Assembly (NCBI RefSeq): GCF_000165425.1
Contig: NW_001799034.1
Coordinates: 100,794-164,793, forward strand
From: Paramecium tetraurelia
Taxonomy: Eukaryota > Ciliophora > Oligohymenophorea > Peniculida > Parameciidae
DNA: 64,000 nt
Direction: 5' to 3'
Part shown: positions 11,628-24,422 of the stretch, in pieces
Position numbering within the stretch: the first letter of the stretch is position 1
How the letters are laid out: every line of letters begins with the position of its first letter
Position numbers and translations under genes: made by a program
The notes under the pieces: model-generated
Databases searched by the model: none
Seen by the model: only the letters and a program-made list of their open reading frames with translations
Told to the model about the DNA's origin: nothing

Positions 11628-14600
11628 ATGTCCAAAACACCCAAACTTGAATAATTTTTGACCAATACTAATTAAGAAATTGATAATGATTACATCTTTC
11701 ACCATTACATCTCCTCAAACTAAGAGGATTTCAAAGAATTTAACTAATCCAAAAACCCATAGCAATCCCTTTGTGGAGCACATGTCCCTTAACAAACACT
11801 TTCATTTCAATGCTTTGATTGTGCTCCCGATCCTCATCACATGTACTGTGGAAACTGCTTTTAGTTGGAATTGCATCAAAGTATTAATTTTTATTATAGA
11901 AAAGACCATAGAGCATTTTTTAAGAAAGAAGCAAATGGTTGTTGTGATTGCGGGGACCCTACTGCAATCGCTAACAGGGATTCATTTTGCAAATTACACA
12001 AAGAATAGAAAATTGATATCACATAAGAAATATCAAAGGTTAAACCAAATTTGAGAGAAGCAATATTAAGGTTTCTAAAAGACTCCTTTTAAATTTATTT
12101 TTCAAAATGCGAAGAGGGTTTGAGTTTAGTATCCAATATTCCTAATCCATTTTTATTATAATGTCGTCACATTAGTCACATAATAAATTATAAGTAGGTT
12201 TATAAATTATTAAACAATCATTACAATATAGGAAATATTTATTAAACTATTTTATCATCAATTCGTATTTCAGATATTATCATTGATTTTTTATGTTGGC
12301 TTTGTAAAGACAGGACTTGCTTTGCTTTACTAATAGCCGGGTTTCTGAAATCTCAATACACTGATGGGGTTACTTACTTCGAATAAATCATTCATTATTA
12401 ATAATTAAAAATATTTTTAGATTTTGAGAATGACAGTAAGTTTGATAAATTGCTTTATAATTTGAATATAGATGAGAATTTTAGGTTGTTTACCCAAGAA
12501 GTTTTTTTGACGAGACAGGATGATTTATGGAAATCTTTTGAAATTGAAACTTTTGATGGAGCAGTAATTATTGAGGAGTTCATTTCATCATTTGAAAATT
12601 TTGTTTAAACTGGCGTATTTTATACCAAGGAGAAAAATTAGTTATTATTATTTGAGAATTATTTTAAAAAGTTGAACACTTGCAAAGAAAAATATATAGC
12701 GTATACTATTAAAGCCGCTAAATTCTTTTCAATGTAATCTTAATTTGTTTCAGAAGAGTTTTAGGACATTCAATTCACATCTCCAAAAATAAAGAATTTA
12801 TTAGATATGAATACTAAACTATAAAACATATTAAATACTTGCCAATTGGGCAATTTAGACGATTGTTATTCAATGCTAGAATTCTTTTCTTTAAAATTTT
12901 AATACAATTACTTTATAAAGAGTTTTAACAACACTTTATCTCAGTTGTTTCAAAATTATTAAACTTAACAGTTGACAATTGAAGAAATTGCTTCACTAAA
13001 CCCTGAACAATTTTTTTTAACAGCACTATTTAAGAGTTAAAGTCATACCAAAGGATTTTCTAATTCAAATAAACTTTACTAGCCACTTATATCAGAAACA
13101 TAAATATAACTTAATCTTTTATACTTGGAATCAAGATACTTAAACATCATGAAATAGTGTTTGGCAAAATATTTAGCATCTCCATAAACTACAACGGTGG
13201 CTAAATCAAACTTCATCAATATCTTATTCTATTGGTCTTATGAATTAATAAGGACAAATAAAAATAATAAAGAATAATACAATTATTTACCTGAATTCTA
13301 TAAAAATAATATTCAGACAAATACTGAGAAGGACCAATAGAATACTATTATTCGATTAAATTACTGTATTTATAGAAGTGGATCAATAATTGATAAATAT
13401 TTCATCATTCTTTTAACTTATTTATTTCAATAAAATGAATTTTAATCATCAAATTAATTTAGAAAGTATCTTTAAACAACTTTGAAATAAGATGAGTAAG
13501 AATTACAATTCAATTTATCCAACATCTTTGAAAGATGTGTGCACAATTTCATAAGCCTTCTCTATACTCCTTTGCATGAGCAAGTTTCTAACACCTACTT
13601 TACCATAGGAAAAGAATAGCCGGAATCCTATGATATAGCTTTTATCAAATTCTATTTCATTCTTTATAAGGATTAGGCTTTAAGTTAAATGAGAAGCATT
13701 ATCCAATCCAGATAATACTTTAAGGATTACAGTTAAAATTAATACTTTATGTAATATTGATTCTCTATAATTAGATAAATTATTGCTAGAATCATCGCCT
13801 CCGATAAGAGTTTCTCCTGTGTATGTTAGGCTTTGTACAGCTAAACTAATCTACCTGAAGGCATGTCTTTTACTTTATTTTAAATCCTTTCAAACTTATT
13901 TATTCTCAATCATTATTAAGAGTATTCAGAAATTAAATCAACTTTTGAATAGGCTTCGTTTTCCGTTTCTAATTTGGAAATGTACATACTCAACTTTTGT
14001 GAACTGGATGAAGACTTAAATAAACTAAAATTAAAGACACATTAATAGATTTAACAATATTTTAAAATGTAACCATCAAACTAAACAGATAATCCAAATA
14101 ATCATACTTATTTCCATCCCTTATTATTTTTAAATCATTAATCAACTGCCTAATCAATTGGAGAGCATTTAACTTCATAGAAACGATCAGACTATTTTAT
14201 TTAATTTGGAAATTCAATTGAACAGCTTAGAGATTTTGGGTAACTAAAAGGAGTGAATTTGGAATTGATGGAGTTTTTTGCATTAGATACGAATATAAAC
14301 CTAATTATTTCAGAAATTCAACCATCTCTTAATTCAGCAACAGAAATCAAATTAATTGAAAGATTGATAAACATAAGTGCATATTTGAAAAAAGAAACAT
14401 TATAAATTTAAGAATCCTTAAAACAACTATAAATGAGCAAAGAGTAAGATTAATAAAGTATATAATTGATTTTGAATAAATATGGTAGCCCAAAACAAGT
14501 ATTGGAGGAAGAAGCAGAAGTTTTATAACTAAAATCTCTATAAAGTGTTAAAATGAATAAGATGAAAGCTAAATTTAAATAAAAAATTGAGTCATTTTAA

Positions 14601-16009
14601 CAAAATGATATTGCGGCAACTGATAATCAAAAAGATGTATAACTATAACATGATACTTGTGCATTATGTAGATTAGATTTGGAGGATAATCAAAATAACT
14701 GCATTCCAATTTTGATTTAATCAAGTCCCTATTCAAAATACTATCCAATTTATCCAGCTGATTTAAGAAATGATATCATGAAGGATGAGTTAAATTTATT
14801 GAAAATTTCAATCGTTAGCTGCAAACACAAATTTCATGATAAGTGTTTAATTGCTACTTATTCATATTCATAAAAATAGAAACTTCTACCATTATGGTTT
14901 CAATTATAATGTCCAGTTTGCAAATAGGCTAGTGAAACACGATTATCAATCAACAAAAATAAAAGCAATGAACAATATGATGAATTTAATAATTGGTTAT
15001 TAATACAAAGTTAAAATTTTGGAATAAAGAACTACCTTAAAGAAAAGTATGGAGAATCTATTGAACATAAATTAAAAGAAATTTACCTCTCTTTATTAGT
15101 TGATCTCTTACTTTAATTATTTATGGATTCTTTAGAATTCATAAGACAAGATAAACATTTTGTATTTCTAAATATACTAGATTTTTTATTTTAAATTAGT
15201 AAAAACATCACAATTAATCGTTTTGAATTCCAGAATTAATAGTCAATATTTTTAAATATACTCAACTTAATAATAGAATTATTAATATTGAATAACCAAT
15301 AATAAAAATCTCTAGCTCAATTTCTTGAGAACAATTAGAATTAAATAAAATCTTAAATCTTTTAATTTGATTTACCATTTTAAATTACAAATGAATTACT
15401 AAAATGTTTTGCAATAAATATTGAAAAAGAATAAAATTAAATCGTTTAAGTCAACTAATATATTGAATAATTTAATAGACATGTTATGATAAATATTGTG
15501 AAGAATTAGATTACTGATAAATTAGGATACAAATTTAAATAATTTTATGATCATTATTTTAATGAGCCATGTTCGTTTTGTAAAGGCTTTTCAAATGCAT
15601 CTAAAAGTTCTGATTAATTTGTATGCTTACTCTGCTTTTAAAAGGTTTGTGATGTAGAATGCAAAGTAATAATTTATAATTATTTAAGAAATTGTTTTCT
15701 AAAAATGGGAATATGAATGTTCACGCGTAGCTCTATCATTAAGGAAATACTATATTTGCAAGTCTTAAGACAGGCCAACTCGCATTGTTGTCTTCACCAT
15801 TAACTTGTTTTGGATACAAAAACTTATATCAAAATAAATTTGGATAATTAATAAAAATCACAAATATGGAGACCTAATGGGAAGATTATTATATCAATAA
15901 TAAAGTCTTAACAGACACAGCTGAAATCATGATTTCAAATTCACTGAAGTAAATAATAAAAAATCACAAGTTAAATTATAACCAGTTAGATCTAAGGGGA
16001 TTCTTTTGA
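11628..16009 (+). CDS. UBR-type E3 ubiquitin ligase (N-recognin), UBR box plus RING
   Basis: ATG 11628, TGA 16007-16009. Introns of 24 nt (near 13750) and 23 nt (near 15668) leave 1445 codons. A UBR box spans about residues 50-130, with CGAHVPQQ, CFDCAPDPHHMYCGNCF, RKDHRAFFKK and NGCCDCGDP. This is the zinc fold that binds N-terminal degrons. A long helical middle leads to a RING-H2 near residue 1000 (CALCRLDL, CKHKFHDKC, CPVCKQ). The end has further Cys pairs (CSFCKGF, CLLCFQ) and a GNTIFASLKTGQ segment typical of the UBR1 C-terminal cap. It should ubiquitinate proteins with destabilising N-termini. It is shorter than mammalian UBR1 (about 1750 residues). Confidence 0.92.
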
Positions 16010-16075
16010 GATATTCTCTTATAAATTATATTATATTATATTAATGTAATGAATATTTATGTTTTGATATGCTAT

Positions 16076-17882
16076 TCAATATTAATTTTCTGATAATCCT
16101 TCTTTAAGTTTGCGCACTTCTATTTCAGATAATTATCCCTTTTACAATTAGTCTAATAAATTTGTGACTATGACTTATAAACTTGATGATTCTTAGATGT
16201 ATTATTAATAATTTTCTAAGTATTCTTTAGACTAGTTAATTATTGCATAAGATTCATTTTTAAGTGCGTTACTTTTCTTAATTAATTTGTCGCTTTGTGT
16301 TTCTTCCAACAATAATCCAATATTATAATGACCAGGTTTTATTAATAATATAATTTTCTACTTATCTCTATTTCCATATTCCCGATTCTAAAATACTTTA
16401 TTTTCAAAAAATAATAGTTGCACAAATCTGAAAATAAATAAAAATAATAATTTACATATCCAAACTTTTAGCTAATTCTGAAATAACAAGCTCATTATTA
16501 TTACACTCCATTTCCCATCTTAATAAATTTATTTTGTCATCAATTGCATCTTTTATCTCACTGTTTTCAATAACATAATTTGAATAATTTCTAAAGAATA
16601 TAGTTGATAGTCCATATAAACAACTATCAACTTCATCTGATTCGTATTCATAGGCTGCAAATTATTTCAGAAATGTTTCTGATCTTGTAGGAATATCTGT
16701 AATTGACTTTAATTTAATTAATCTGAAAAGAAATTCTTATAACATTAATTTTTCTATTTCCTTATCATCAATGTTTGCATCTTGCTGCTCAGTCAGTATT
16801 TTCATCGGTAACTCAATTTTTTTAATCATCTCAATAAATTTAAGAAATTATTCAAAAGAATAATGAAATAGTAAAATGTGTAAGAATTAATATCCAAAAG
16901 CTGTGTAGAAACAATTACCATCACCTCTAACTTCTCTAAATGCATTACAATACTATGCTATATCACCGGCTGATTAAACTGTTAAACTATAGTTCCTTTT
17001 TAGATCTGATTTATCCTAAACTTGCCTTACATAGTATTTGTATTGATTTTCCACTTACCTTTTTTTATTTGTTTATTCATAAAGTTATATAAGGGTATCT
17101 CTAACCTTTTTCTAATTTTCTTAGTTGTTTTAATAAAGAGCCATAAAATTGTTTTTAAATGCTTCGAAGTTTTCTTCATATTTAGTCTCATATTTTTTAA
17201 TTGAAATCTTAACATAGGATAAAATAAATACTTTTATATTTTCTATTTAGTCATACATTGATTTGCAATCTCTTAATTTATCAATATTTTTCAATTTTTC
17301 ATCAATATTTTATATTTAAGCTTTTGCATCGATCATTTATTTGGAAATTTTTTCATCAATATCTAAATTTTGATTTTATATTTTTTCCTCAACCTCATTT
17401 TTTTGTGTTTTCAGCTTTTCATCAAAATCTTTTCTAAAGTGTTATAATTTTTCATCTAGCTCTTTATCATTTTATATTATTTCAATTAACTTGTCCCCGT
17501 TTTATTTTTCTATTTGTTTGTTTTATTCTTGTTAAGGATTTATGTGAATTACCATCTATTACCGATTTGCTAGTTCATCTTACTAAGAACCTTTCTATCC
17601 GTTTTAATCTATCTTTCTTACATCTTCCTAATTATTTAATAACCTATCATTTAAAATAGGATGATATTCATACGGCTTATATTCTTCTGGAAACAAATTT
17701 AGTACAGCATCACCTTACACATCTATGTGTTCATTCAATTTTTCCCGACTTTTATTTTTACAATAAGTATAAAGTTGCATCCCAAATGTAATTATTGTTA
17801 ACACAGTTGTTATGGGCAAAATTACTACAGCAATTTCTTAAATATATCCATAGAAGACGACTATGAATATTAAAAAATCCAT
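16076..17882 (-). CDS. Membrane-anchored otubain (OTU/C65 deubiquitinase)
   Basis: ATG 17882 to TGA 16076, with one 28-nt intron near the 3' end; 593 codons, exact. Residues 1-40 hold one or two hydrophobic helices (FLIFIVVFYGY, VVILPITTVLTIITFG). A Gln/Lys/Glu coiled coil follows to about residue 280. The C-terminal OTU domain has the otubain catalytic signatures: VRGDGNCFYTAFGY (Asp and nucleophile Cys) and KPGHYNIG (catalytic His). Otubains cleave ubiquitin chains. The membrane helix suggests work at an organelle or plasma membrane. It converges on the UBR ligase, leaving about 65 bases between stops. Two relatives lie at 48514-51109. Confidence 0.9.
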
Positions 17883-18270
17883 TATAAAATATAATTGATT
17901 TCTATTACAATAAAGACTCAACTTTTATTTATTCCTATTATAATTGAGTATAAATAGTGGGTATTTAGAATCTTATTCAATTCAAGAAATCTTTAAATTG
18001 AAAATAAAACCGTTCAAAAATTACATTTACAATTTACTGCTATTTGTTTCCTCAAATCAACTAACTAAATCATGTTTGAGAATTTTAACTATATTATTTA
18101 TTAAACTAAAAATGATAGCTTGAAAAATATAATTCTACTCTCTCAAAATACAAATATTAGATTATAATTCTTTCATTTTTATGAAATCCTTGAAATTTAA
18201 ATCTATTTAATAAATAGAGTACATTATTATTATTTTAACAATATATTATTATATTCAATTTTCGACGAGT
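17883..18270. other. Intergenic, AT-rich
   Basis: About 390 bases upstream of the membrane otubain start and downstream of the PUB-protein stop (both on the minus strand). No frame with coding character was seen. It probably holds the otubain promoter. Confidence 0.5.
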
Positions 18271-19680
18271 TCATTTTAAAGATTTTTCTAGTTGTTTTTT
18301 CCATGCAATTTCAATATCGGCTCTAGCCATTTTTATTTAGCCGACTTCAAATATGTTTTTGTAATCAGTTTCACCTTCTCTAAAACCTATTAATTATAAA
18401 ATTTATCTTCCTTCCTCATATTATAGTATATTAAGATTGACAGTTTTATTTGATTTTTGAATAGTTCTGAATTTTTCATCGCTAGAGTTTTCAATAATGT
18501 TAGTGATTAACTTTAAAAATAGGTTGTGGGAACTTTATAGTAATTATTAGGATTTAATCTTTTTCAACCAACTATCATAAAGATTGATTATTTCTTATTC
18601 TCTACTCAGTTGTATAACTTCCTATTATTACTTTTATCTACCAGTGTCTTGCTTTTGTAATTGCTAGGTTAATTATTCCGGTTTTATGTAGAGCGATCTT
18701 AATTAATCATTATATTTTTGGATGTCTTCGGGATGAATTAGCAATCCTCTTGCCATATATTATTCAATAGTAAACCTAGCACTTTTCAATCCTTGCGGTT
18801 CTCTACTTGAATAAATCAACACAACATTGCTGCCCATTGATTATAAATTCTACAAGTAAGGTATCAATTCCTTAACCAATTGATGAGTATTTAATGATCC
18901 AGAAGGTTATTGTATTAGACTGTAGCAGCTTACTTTGTATAGGCTTTCTTCCAATTTTTTAATTCCACTAAAATTGACACATTGATAGAGAAATATGAGA
19001 TTTCTGATTTACAGATTTCTATTGTAGAGACTGATTTAGTTCTTTTTCATCAGTATTTCAAAGGCATCTTCACTATGCAAATAAATTCTGAAGGTATCAT
19101 CTCCACGCTTTGTAGCATCTGAGACATCCTTGTAATCAAATATCAATAATGGATAATAACTATTCAAGATGTTGATCTCACTCAGCATCTAATATTGGTC
19201 CATGAAAGTGTTAAGAGGTTTTGTTAAAATATACACTTATTTGACCTTCACATTAATTTCCTTGAAAACATTTAAGACCGATTCTATTTTCTCGCCGTAA
19301 TCTCTGAATGCCCATAAGTTTTTGAAATCAAATAAGAATTTGTATTATTTTTTATCTTCAATTATTTTATTAGGTCTGCTAACATCTATTGGAGTGAATC
19401 CATATTCAAAAAAATTAGTTTTGGCTTTTTCAGAGAACAGGAAAACACCCTGATAATCCAAATCTTTTTACACTTACTTCTGCTGATTTACACCTAATCT
19501 AACAATAAAATTATAAGCCATCGATTCAGTTACTTCTATGATTTGAATCTATTCAAAGGATTTTATAACGCAAGGAAATCCCATACTCAACTTGGGTTTG
19601 GGCATGGGATATTAATCCTACAATACCTGGCTTGCATTTTATGAGATGTCGAGCATTTTAGGCTGATGAACATCTGTCAT
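18271..19680 (-). CDS. PUB-domain protein
   Basis: A single open frame, ATG 19680 to TGA 18271, 469 residues, no intron needed. The first 370 residues mix beta and helical segments (VLNVFKEINVKVKQVYIL, YYPLLIFDYKDVSD, GSNVVLIYSSREP) that I do not recognise. The last 90 match a PUB/PUG domain: an FLKLITNIIEN helix, then FRTIQKSNKTVN, then GRQILQLIGF and a basic helix. PUB domains bind the C-terminal tail of the p97/Cdc48 ATPase, or PIM peptides. The protein may therefore link substrates to p97. Its place beside a UBR ligase and an otubain fits a ubiquitin-pathway role, though ciliate gene order often carries no functional meaning. Confidence 0.8.
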
Positions 19681-19916
19681 TTTTTTTGTTTAACACATTC
19701 CCATTATAGTTTAATTAATAATAATATTAAATGCTCATTCTGGAAATAATTATATGAAAAAAGTGTCATAAGGATAAACCTACCGATCAGATCATGGCAA
19801 ATCACTAATTCATTTTGTTTAAGAATTTATATATTAAAAAATAAATTGAAAAATTTAAGCATTATAATAATCAATTTTATTTTGTTTAAAATAACAAATA
19901 AATATAAAGATTGATT

Positions 19917-20723
19917 TCATTAATTCAAAGATATTAATTTAATAGAGGATGATTTTTGAAACATTTTCGTTTTTCTCTGTTTCTTATAAAAATTATACAT
20001 GCTTAAAACCTAAGAATGTTCGGTCTTGCATATTCTATTTTACGAGTACAAGTCGGTATTCTATCTCACAATGAATTATTAGATAGGTCTCTTCATGAAC
20101 ATATCAAAACTGCCCATCGAGGAATGTTTTTACTTCATCTAACAAGGTGGTTCTCTTGATGTCATACTTTCATTCACTGTATTCGCCTTTTCTATTTGTA
20201 ATAGTTGAGGCAATCTATCGATGATATTCCTACTGCGAAATATGGAAATGCGAGGTCTTGAGAGTCTCTGCATTTTTTTTCTTTGTGGGTTGTATCGAAA
20301 GTACGTAAGCAGAAGACATACAGCCAATACCAATTTTCTAAATCTTTTTCTTATGAGACGCCTATGCATTTTAATTTCGATGGTTCCGCGAGACATTAGT
20401 CGTTTGAATTTTAAGCCTGCATCTCCAAATATGGAACCCTCTGTACTCTTGGCTCTTTATTGAGATTCAATATCCTGTTGCTTTTATTCAACATATGATC
20501 GATTCAACTAATTCTTAAAAAGAGAACGCGCATAATGCTTACGATTTGGCTTAGAATTCAAAAGGGATTTCAGCAAGGGATCAAAATGAACTATTTTTTC
20601 GATTTATAAACGAATGGCTTGCATTTTTAAATCATTCATATATTCTTCGCGATTCCTCACTGCGATCGGTAGAATATTAAGAGTAAATATCCCATTTCGT
20701 TTTAGTGTTACTTTCCTCTTCAT
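19917..20723 (-). CDS. Basic protein of unknown function, one weak hydrophobic segment
   Basis: ATG 20723 to TGA 19917, 268 residues, no intron. The protein is very rich in Lys and Arg (MHRRLIRKRFRKL, SRPRISIFRSRN), with one moderately hydrophobic stretch (LVLAVCLLLTYF). Codon use is less AT-biased than its neighbours: CGx Arg codons and GC-containing third positions are common. I recognise no domain. A nucleic-acid-binding or basal-body-type structural role would fit the charge, but nothing in the sequence proves it. Confidence 0.7.
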
Positions 20724-20887
20724 GCAATCAGCAAAATATTTGTTTATTATTTTAATTCTAATATTAACAAGAAATCTTGAATAATTATTACCAATTAAGC
20801 AATAACCAAATTAATATTTTATCAATATAATATTTCTGTTCTATTAATTCTCGAGTGTGAATGCATAATTTACAGAATTAGTTAAAT

Positions 20888-21205
20888 ATGGAAAAATCAT
20901 TAAATGAGGACAACCTATAACCTCAAATTCACCATCCCCTGCCTAGAATAATTAGAATTATTAAGATTTCCAGAAAATTTAATATTATATAATGCAAATT
21001 ATACTTAGTTGTAATTAGACATTTAAACTATCATGAATCATATGGAATAGGAAAAATTTATCTATAAAATTTGTAATAACCTTTAATTCTCAAACGATGG
21101 ATCCATTTATTCAAGGCAGAAGGTGTTAATTCTTGTTTATTATATATAAACCTGTTAAAATAAATCAGAAATAAAGATTAAATATATAAATAATATTATG
21201 GATGA
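20888..21205 (+). CDS. Possible short ORF upstream of bZIP gene
   Basis: ATG 20888 to TGA 21203-21205, 105 residues. It overlaps the start of the bZIP gene (21198) by a few bases in another frame, which argues against it. The N-terminus (NEDNLQPQIHHPLPRII) looks protein-like; the rest is basic with no domain. Confidence 0.22.
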
Positions 21206-22770
21206 GCATCTTGAGATGGAAGCAGAAAAACTTCGTATGTCAGGTTACTAGATTCTCTATATCTCATAGATAACATGGAAAATGAGGTCATGGGAGATCT
21301 GGAGAAATATTTTTAATCTTCTCATGCAAATAGGAAGGAGCAGTTGCCTGTGATCCGAGTTTTCGAGGATTCATGCTCGGATTTACCACAATCAGACCAA
21401 CCCTTCGAAAATCCAGGGGAATCAATTTTTGATGATTTGGGTCTTGAAAAGCTCTAAATTTAATCTGTTCACAGTGATGGAAGGGCAACCTCTTGGAGTC
21501 ACACTGATGACAACAATTCTTTGAATAAGCAATATTTGAAAAGACCCAGAACGAGACAACAATTAAGTAACAAAATTGTGGAGAGCAATCAGGATCTCTT
21601 TAATGTACACTATGCTAAGAGTCTATACACGAGCAAAATCAGTTAATTGGTTGATAAAAAGATTACAACAAATCCAAAATCAAATCGAACTTCGTAATTT
21701 TCTAAACATTAATATTATAGGAAAAGTCAATAGAAGATAAAAAGAAAGTCATCGCATTAGCTAATTGAAACTTCTGATTAATCTGAGTAGAAAAGCTCGC
21801 TCCAATCAGGTGGGGAGATGTCAGAGGACAGATTAGCAAAAAATAGAGTTGCGGCTCGAAATTCAAGAGCAAGAAAGAGATTGTATTTTGAGCTGTTGGA
21901 AAACAAAGTTAAGGATTTACAAGATGAAATTGATAGATTGAATGAACTATGTTAGAATTAGGCCAAATAAATATAAAAATATAGAGAGTGTTAAGAAAAA
22001 GTAAAAATATTTAAAAATTTTTAAAGTATTAGTTCTCCTTCGAGACCCAGAAAAAATTGATAGAGCAATTGGAGGTTTGTTAGATCAAGGATTAAGATTT
22101 ACATTCAACTAAATTTGTTTTAGAATAAATGAAAGAGTGCTAATTTAATTCTGATAAGAATATGGTTGGGGATCAATACATCGAAAACCTATTGGAGATT
22201 CTGTTACCCATAGAATTAAAATACATAGTCTACAGTTATGATCAAAATAAGGATTTGTTATCCGATTTTCAGGGGTATTTAGATTTCAGTATATATTTAG
22301 TTCTTTTTTGGAATGGACCAAAGAGACATTCTAGCTAATGGACATAAAACAGGAGTAATTTAGAAAGATTAGGAAACACAAGGAGAAGTTAAATTGTGTC
22401 AAAAAAACCATAACAAGGTAGGAATGTCTTTTGTATTGTTAATTTTAGTTGCGTAAATAATTTGTACACTTCAGTGAAGATGATAATTGGTGAGGCTTAA
22501 AAGGTCGATTCTATTTGGAAGTCTATTTATGAGACATTGGAGCCATTGCAATTGAGATCTTTGTTTTTGACTATTTATCAAGTAAGAGTGAGCATTGATT
22601 AACTTTAGAATTAACATAGATCTGTTTTCGATTGTTGTAATCTATTTAGTGATTGTAAATATTTCAAGCAAAACCCATAGGTATTAAGTTTACATATATT
22701 TTAGAGTTAAACTGATTCAAACTGCTAACGGCCTGCAAATCTAAGATAATATGTGAAAAAAAATATTTGA
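21198..22770 (+). CDS. bZIP transcription factor, first of a tandem pair
   Basis: ATG 21198 to TGA 22768-22770. Four introns (35, 26, 27 and 24 nt) leave 487 codons. The basic region is NRVAARNSRARKRLYFELLE near residue 215; its N-x-x-A-A-R-N-S-R-x-R-K spacing is the bZIP DNA-contact signature. A leucine-zipper heptad follows (LENKVKDLQDEIDRLNEL). An acidic, Ser-rich N-terminus may be an activation region. The C-terminal 200 residues share the layout of the next gene (WxSIYETLEPLQLRSLF against LWEQLKEKLQPQVLAQCL). The 35-nt first intron is long for this genome, so the first exon could be wrong. Confidence 0.85.
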
Positions 22771-22844
22771 TTAATGATATATATATATATTTTTAAACTA
22801 ATAATTTATGTGTGATCCTATAATTAGTGAGCAATATTACTTCA

Positions 22845-24402
22845 ATGAGTAATTCAACGTATTTATCTTCATTTTAGTTCTTATGATGTCAATGCTAATC
22901 AAATTGATTTTTCAGGAGTCTCAGATCCATTTTTGAAAAACTCACAACAATAACAGCAACAATTCCCTAAAATATAAATTTTTGAAGATGCTGACAATGA
23001 GACTAATAATTTTGGAGCCAACGAAATTTAGATTGAAGAAATCAAAATGGATAGGCTTAAGATTATTAATGATAGCTCTGTTGAAGCCTAACCAAGGAGT
23101 GGAAGTGAAGGTGATTATTCGAGAGATGCAAGTCAGAATCAAAGCAGCAGAAGAGGATCAAGTATTTTTATCTTGTAAATATAGAAAAATGTACAAAAGA
23201 AGAATAAAAAAATTTAAAAGATTCTTTGTAATCCTAGATTCTTTTGAACCTGCGATATACAAAGAGCACATACACAAATAAAATTCAGAATTTGGTTAAG
23301 AAGGAGAATAAGGACCAGTTAATAGTAACAACAAAAGCCAGACAATCGTATTGAAATATTTTGATTCATTTCTAGACGTAGCTAATAGAAGTTGGTAAGA
23401 AAAAACGAATAACAATTGTTAATGAACCTTGAACACACTGATTAGTCATCATCTGAAAACCCCGATTCGCTTAATGACCGAACCATGGATCCTAGTCGTC
23501 TCAAGTAAGTGAGGAACAGAGAATCTGCTAGAAATTCAAGAGCCAGAAAAAAGATATACTTCGAATTACTGGAGACCAGAGTTTAAGAGTTACAGGATGA
23601 AAATGATAAATTGAGGGGACAATGTACTATTTTATCAAAATCAATTGAAAATTACAATAAACAGCAGGATAAAGTAAGTACTCATATAAATATGTAATAG
23701 TTTTCACAGTTCTTGGAGTAGCAATAATAATTGTTTGGGAGATTGGAGGATTGCATTAATTAAGGGAAAGATGTAACAGAGATTGAGATATTGTTGGATG
23801 CACTCAAATACAGAACATCCTCGAATAAATAGGAGAGGATTGATGCTGCAAAATCATACTTGTATTCAATATTGAATGTTTGTTTGCCTTTACAGACAAA
23901 ATATTTGTTCAGTATATTGGATGACAAAGATTTCTTTTCTTAAAACTCAAGGTACGTTTTAATCTATGGAAGGAATTACACAGACTATTTGAGAGATGTT
24001 TTTAAGAAAGTGGATACGAGAAGTGATGACTTTGGGAACAATGAAAAAATAAAGCAAAAGTTAGGAGCTGCCAAGCAGAATATGTATGAGTAATAAATTT
24101 GATCTAATTATGAACGCAGCTCATTCAAGAAGATAAGGAAGGAGATCAAATTGATATAGAGTGAAGCAGGAAAGGTTGATTTGCTGTGGGAATAGTTGAA
24201 GGAGAAACTGTAACCTTAAGTCTTGGCTTAGTGTTTGTTGGCTTTGCATAAGGTATGAGTGTGAGTGAATGTGTAGAATGAGTTTAGAGCAGAGTTCTAA
24301 GCATTGACTATATTTAAGAGACCGAAGGACTCAACAGAGTAGGTAGGGATGTTAATTGAATAATAATCGTTGCAAAGAAAATAAGTCAAAAAATGTAATT
24401 GA
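22845..24402 (+). CDS. bZIP transcription factor, second of a tandem pair
   Basis: The start at ATG 22845 is chosen over the ATG at 22808 because only it joins in frame across a 19-nt intron (GTATTTATC...TTTAG). Further introns of 23, 28, 30 and 24 nt give 478 codons to TGA 24400-24402. The basic region NRESARNSRARKKIYFELLE and zipper (VQELQDENDKLRGQ) closely match the upstream gene. Downstream are Gln-rich and helical segments shared by both (LFGRLEDCINQGKD, YLYSILNVCLPLQTKYLFSILD). The two genes are about 75 bases apart on one strand, so this is a tandem duplication. The zippers may allow homo- or heterodimers. Confidence 0.85.
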
Positions 24403-24422
24403 TTTTAATCTGTTAATATTAA

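Noticed and set aside
11282-11700. Open plus-strand frame of about 140 codons upstream of the UBR gene
   Set aside because: In this AT-rich DNA a TGA-free run of that length is not rare, and it has no domain and overlaps the ligase start in another frame.
11680-12054. Plus-strand ORF of 124 codons
   Set aside because: It lies in the wrong frame over the UBR box of the E3 ligase, whose zinc-binding Cys/His pattern is unmistakable in the adjacent frame.
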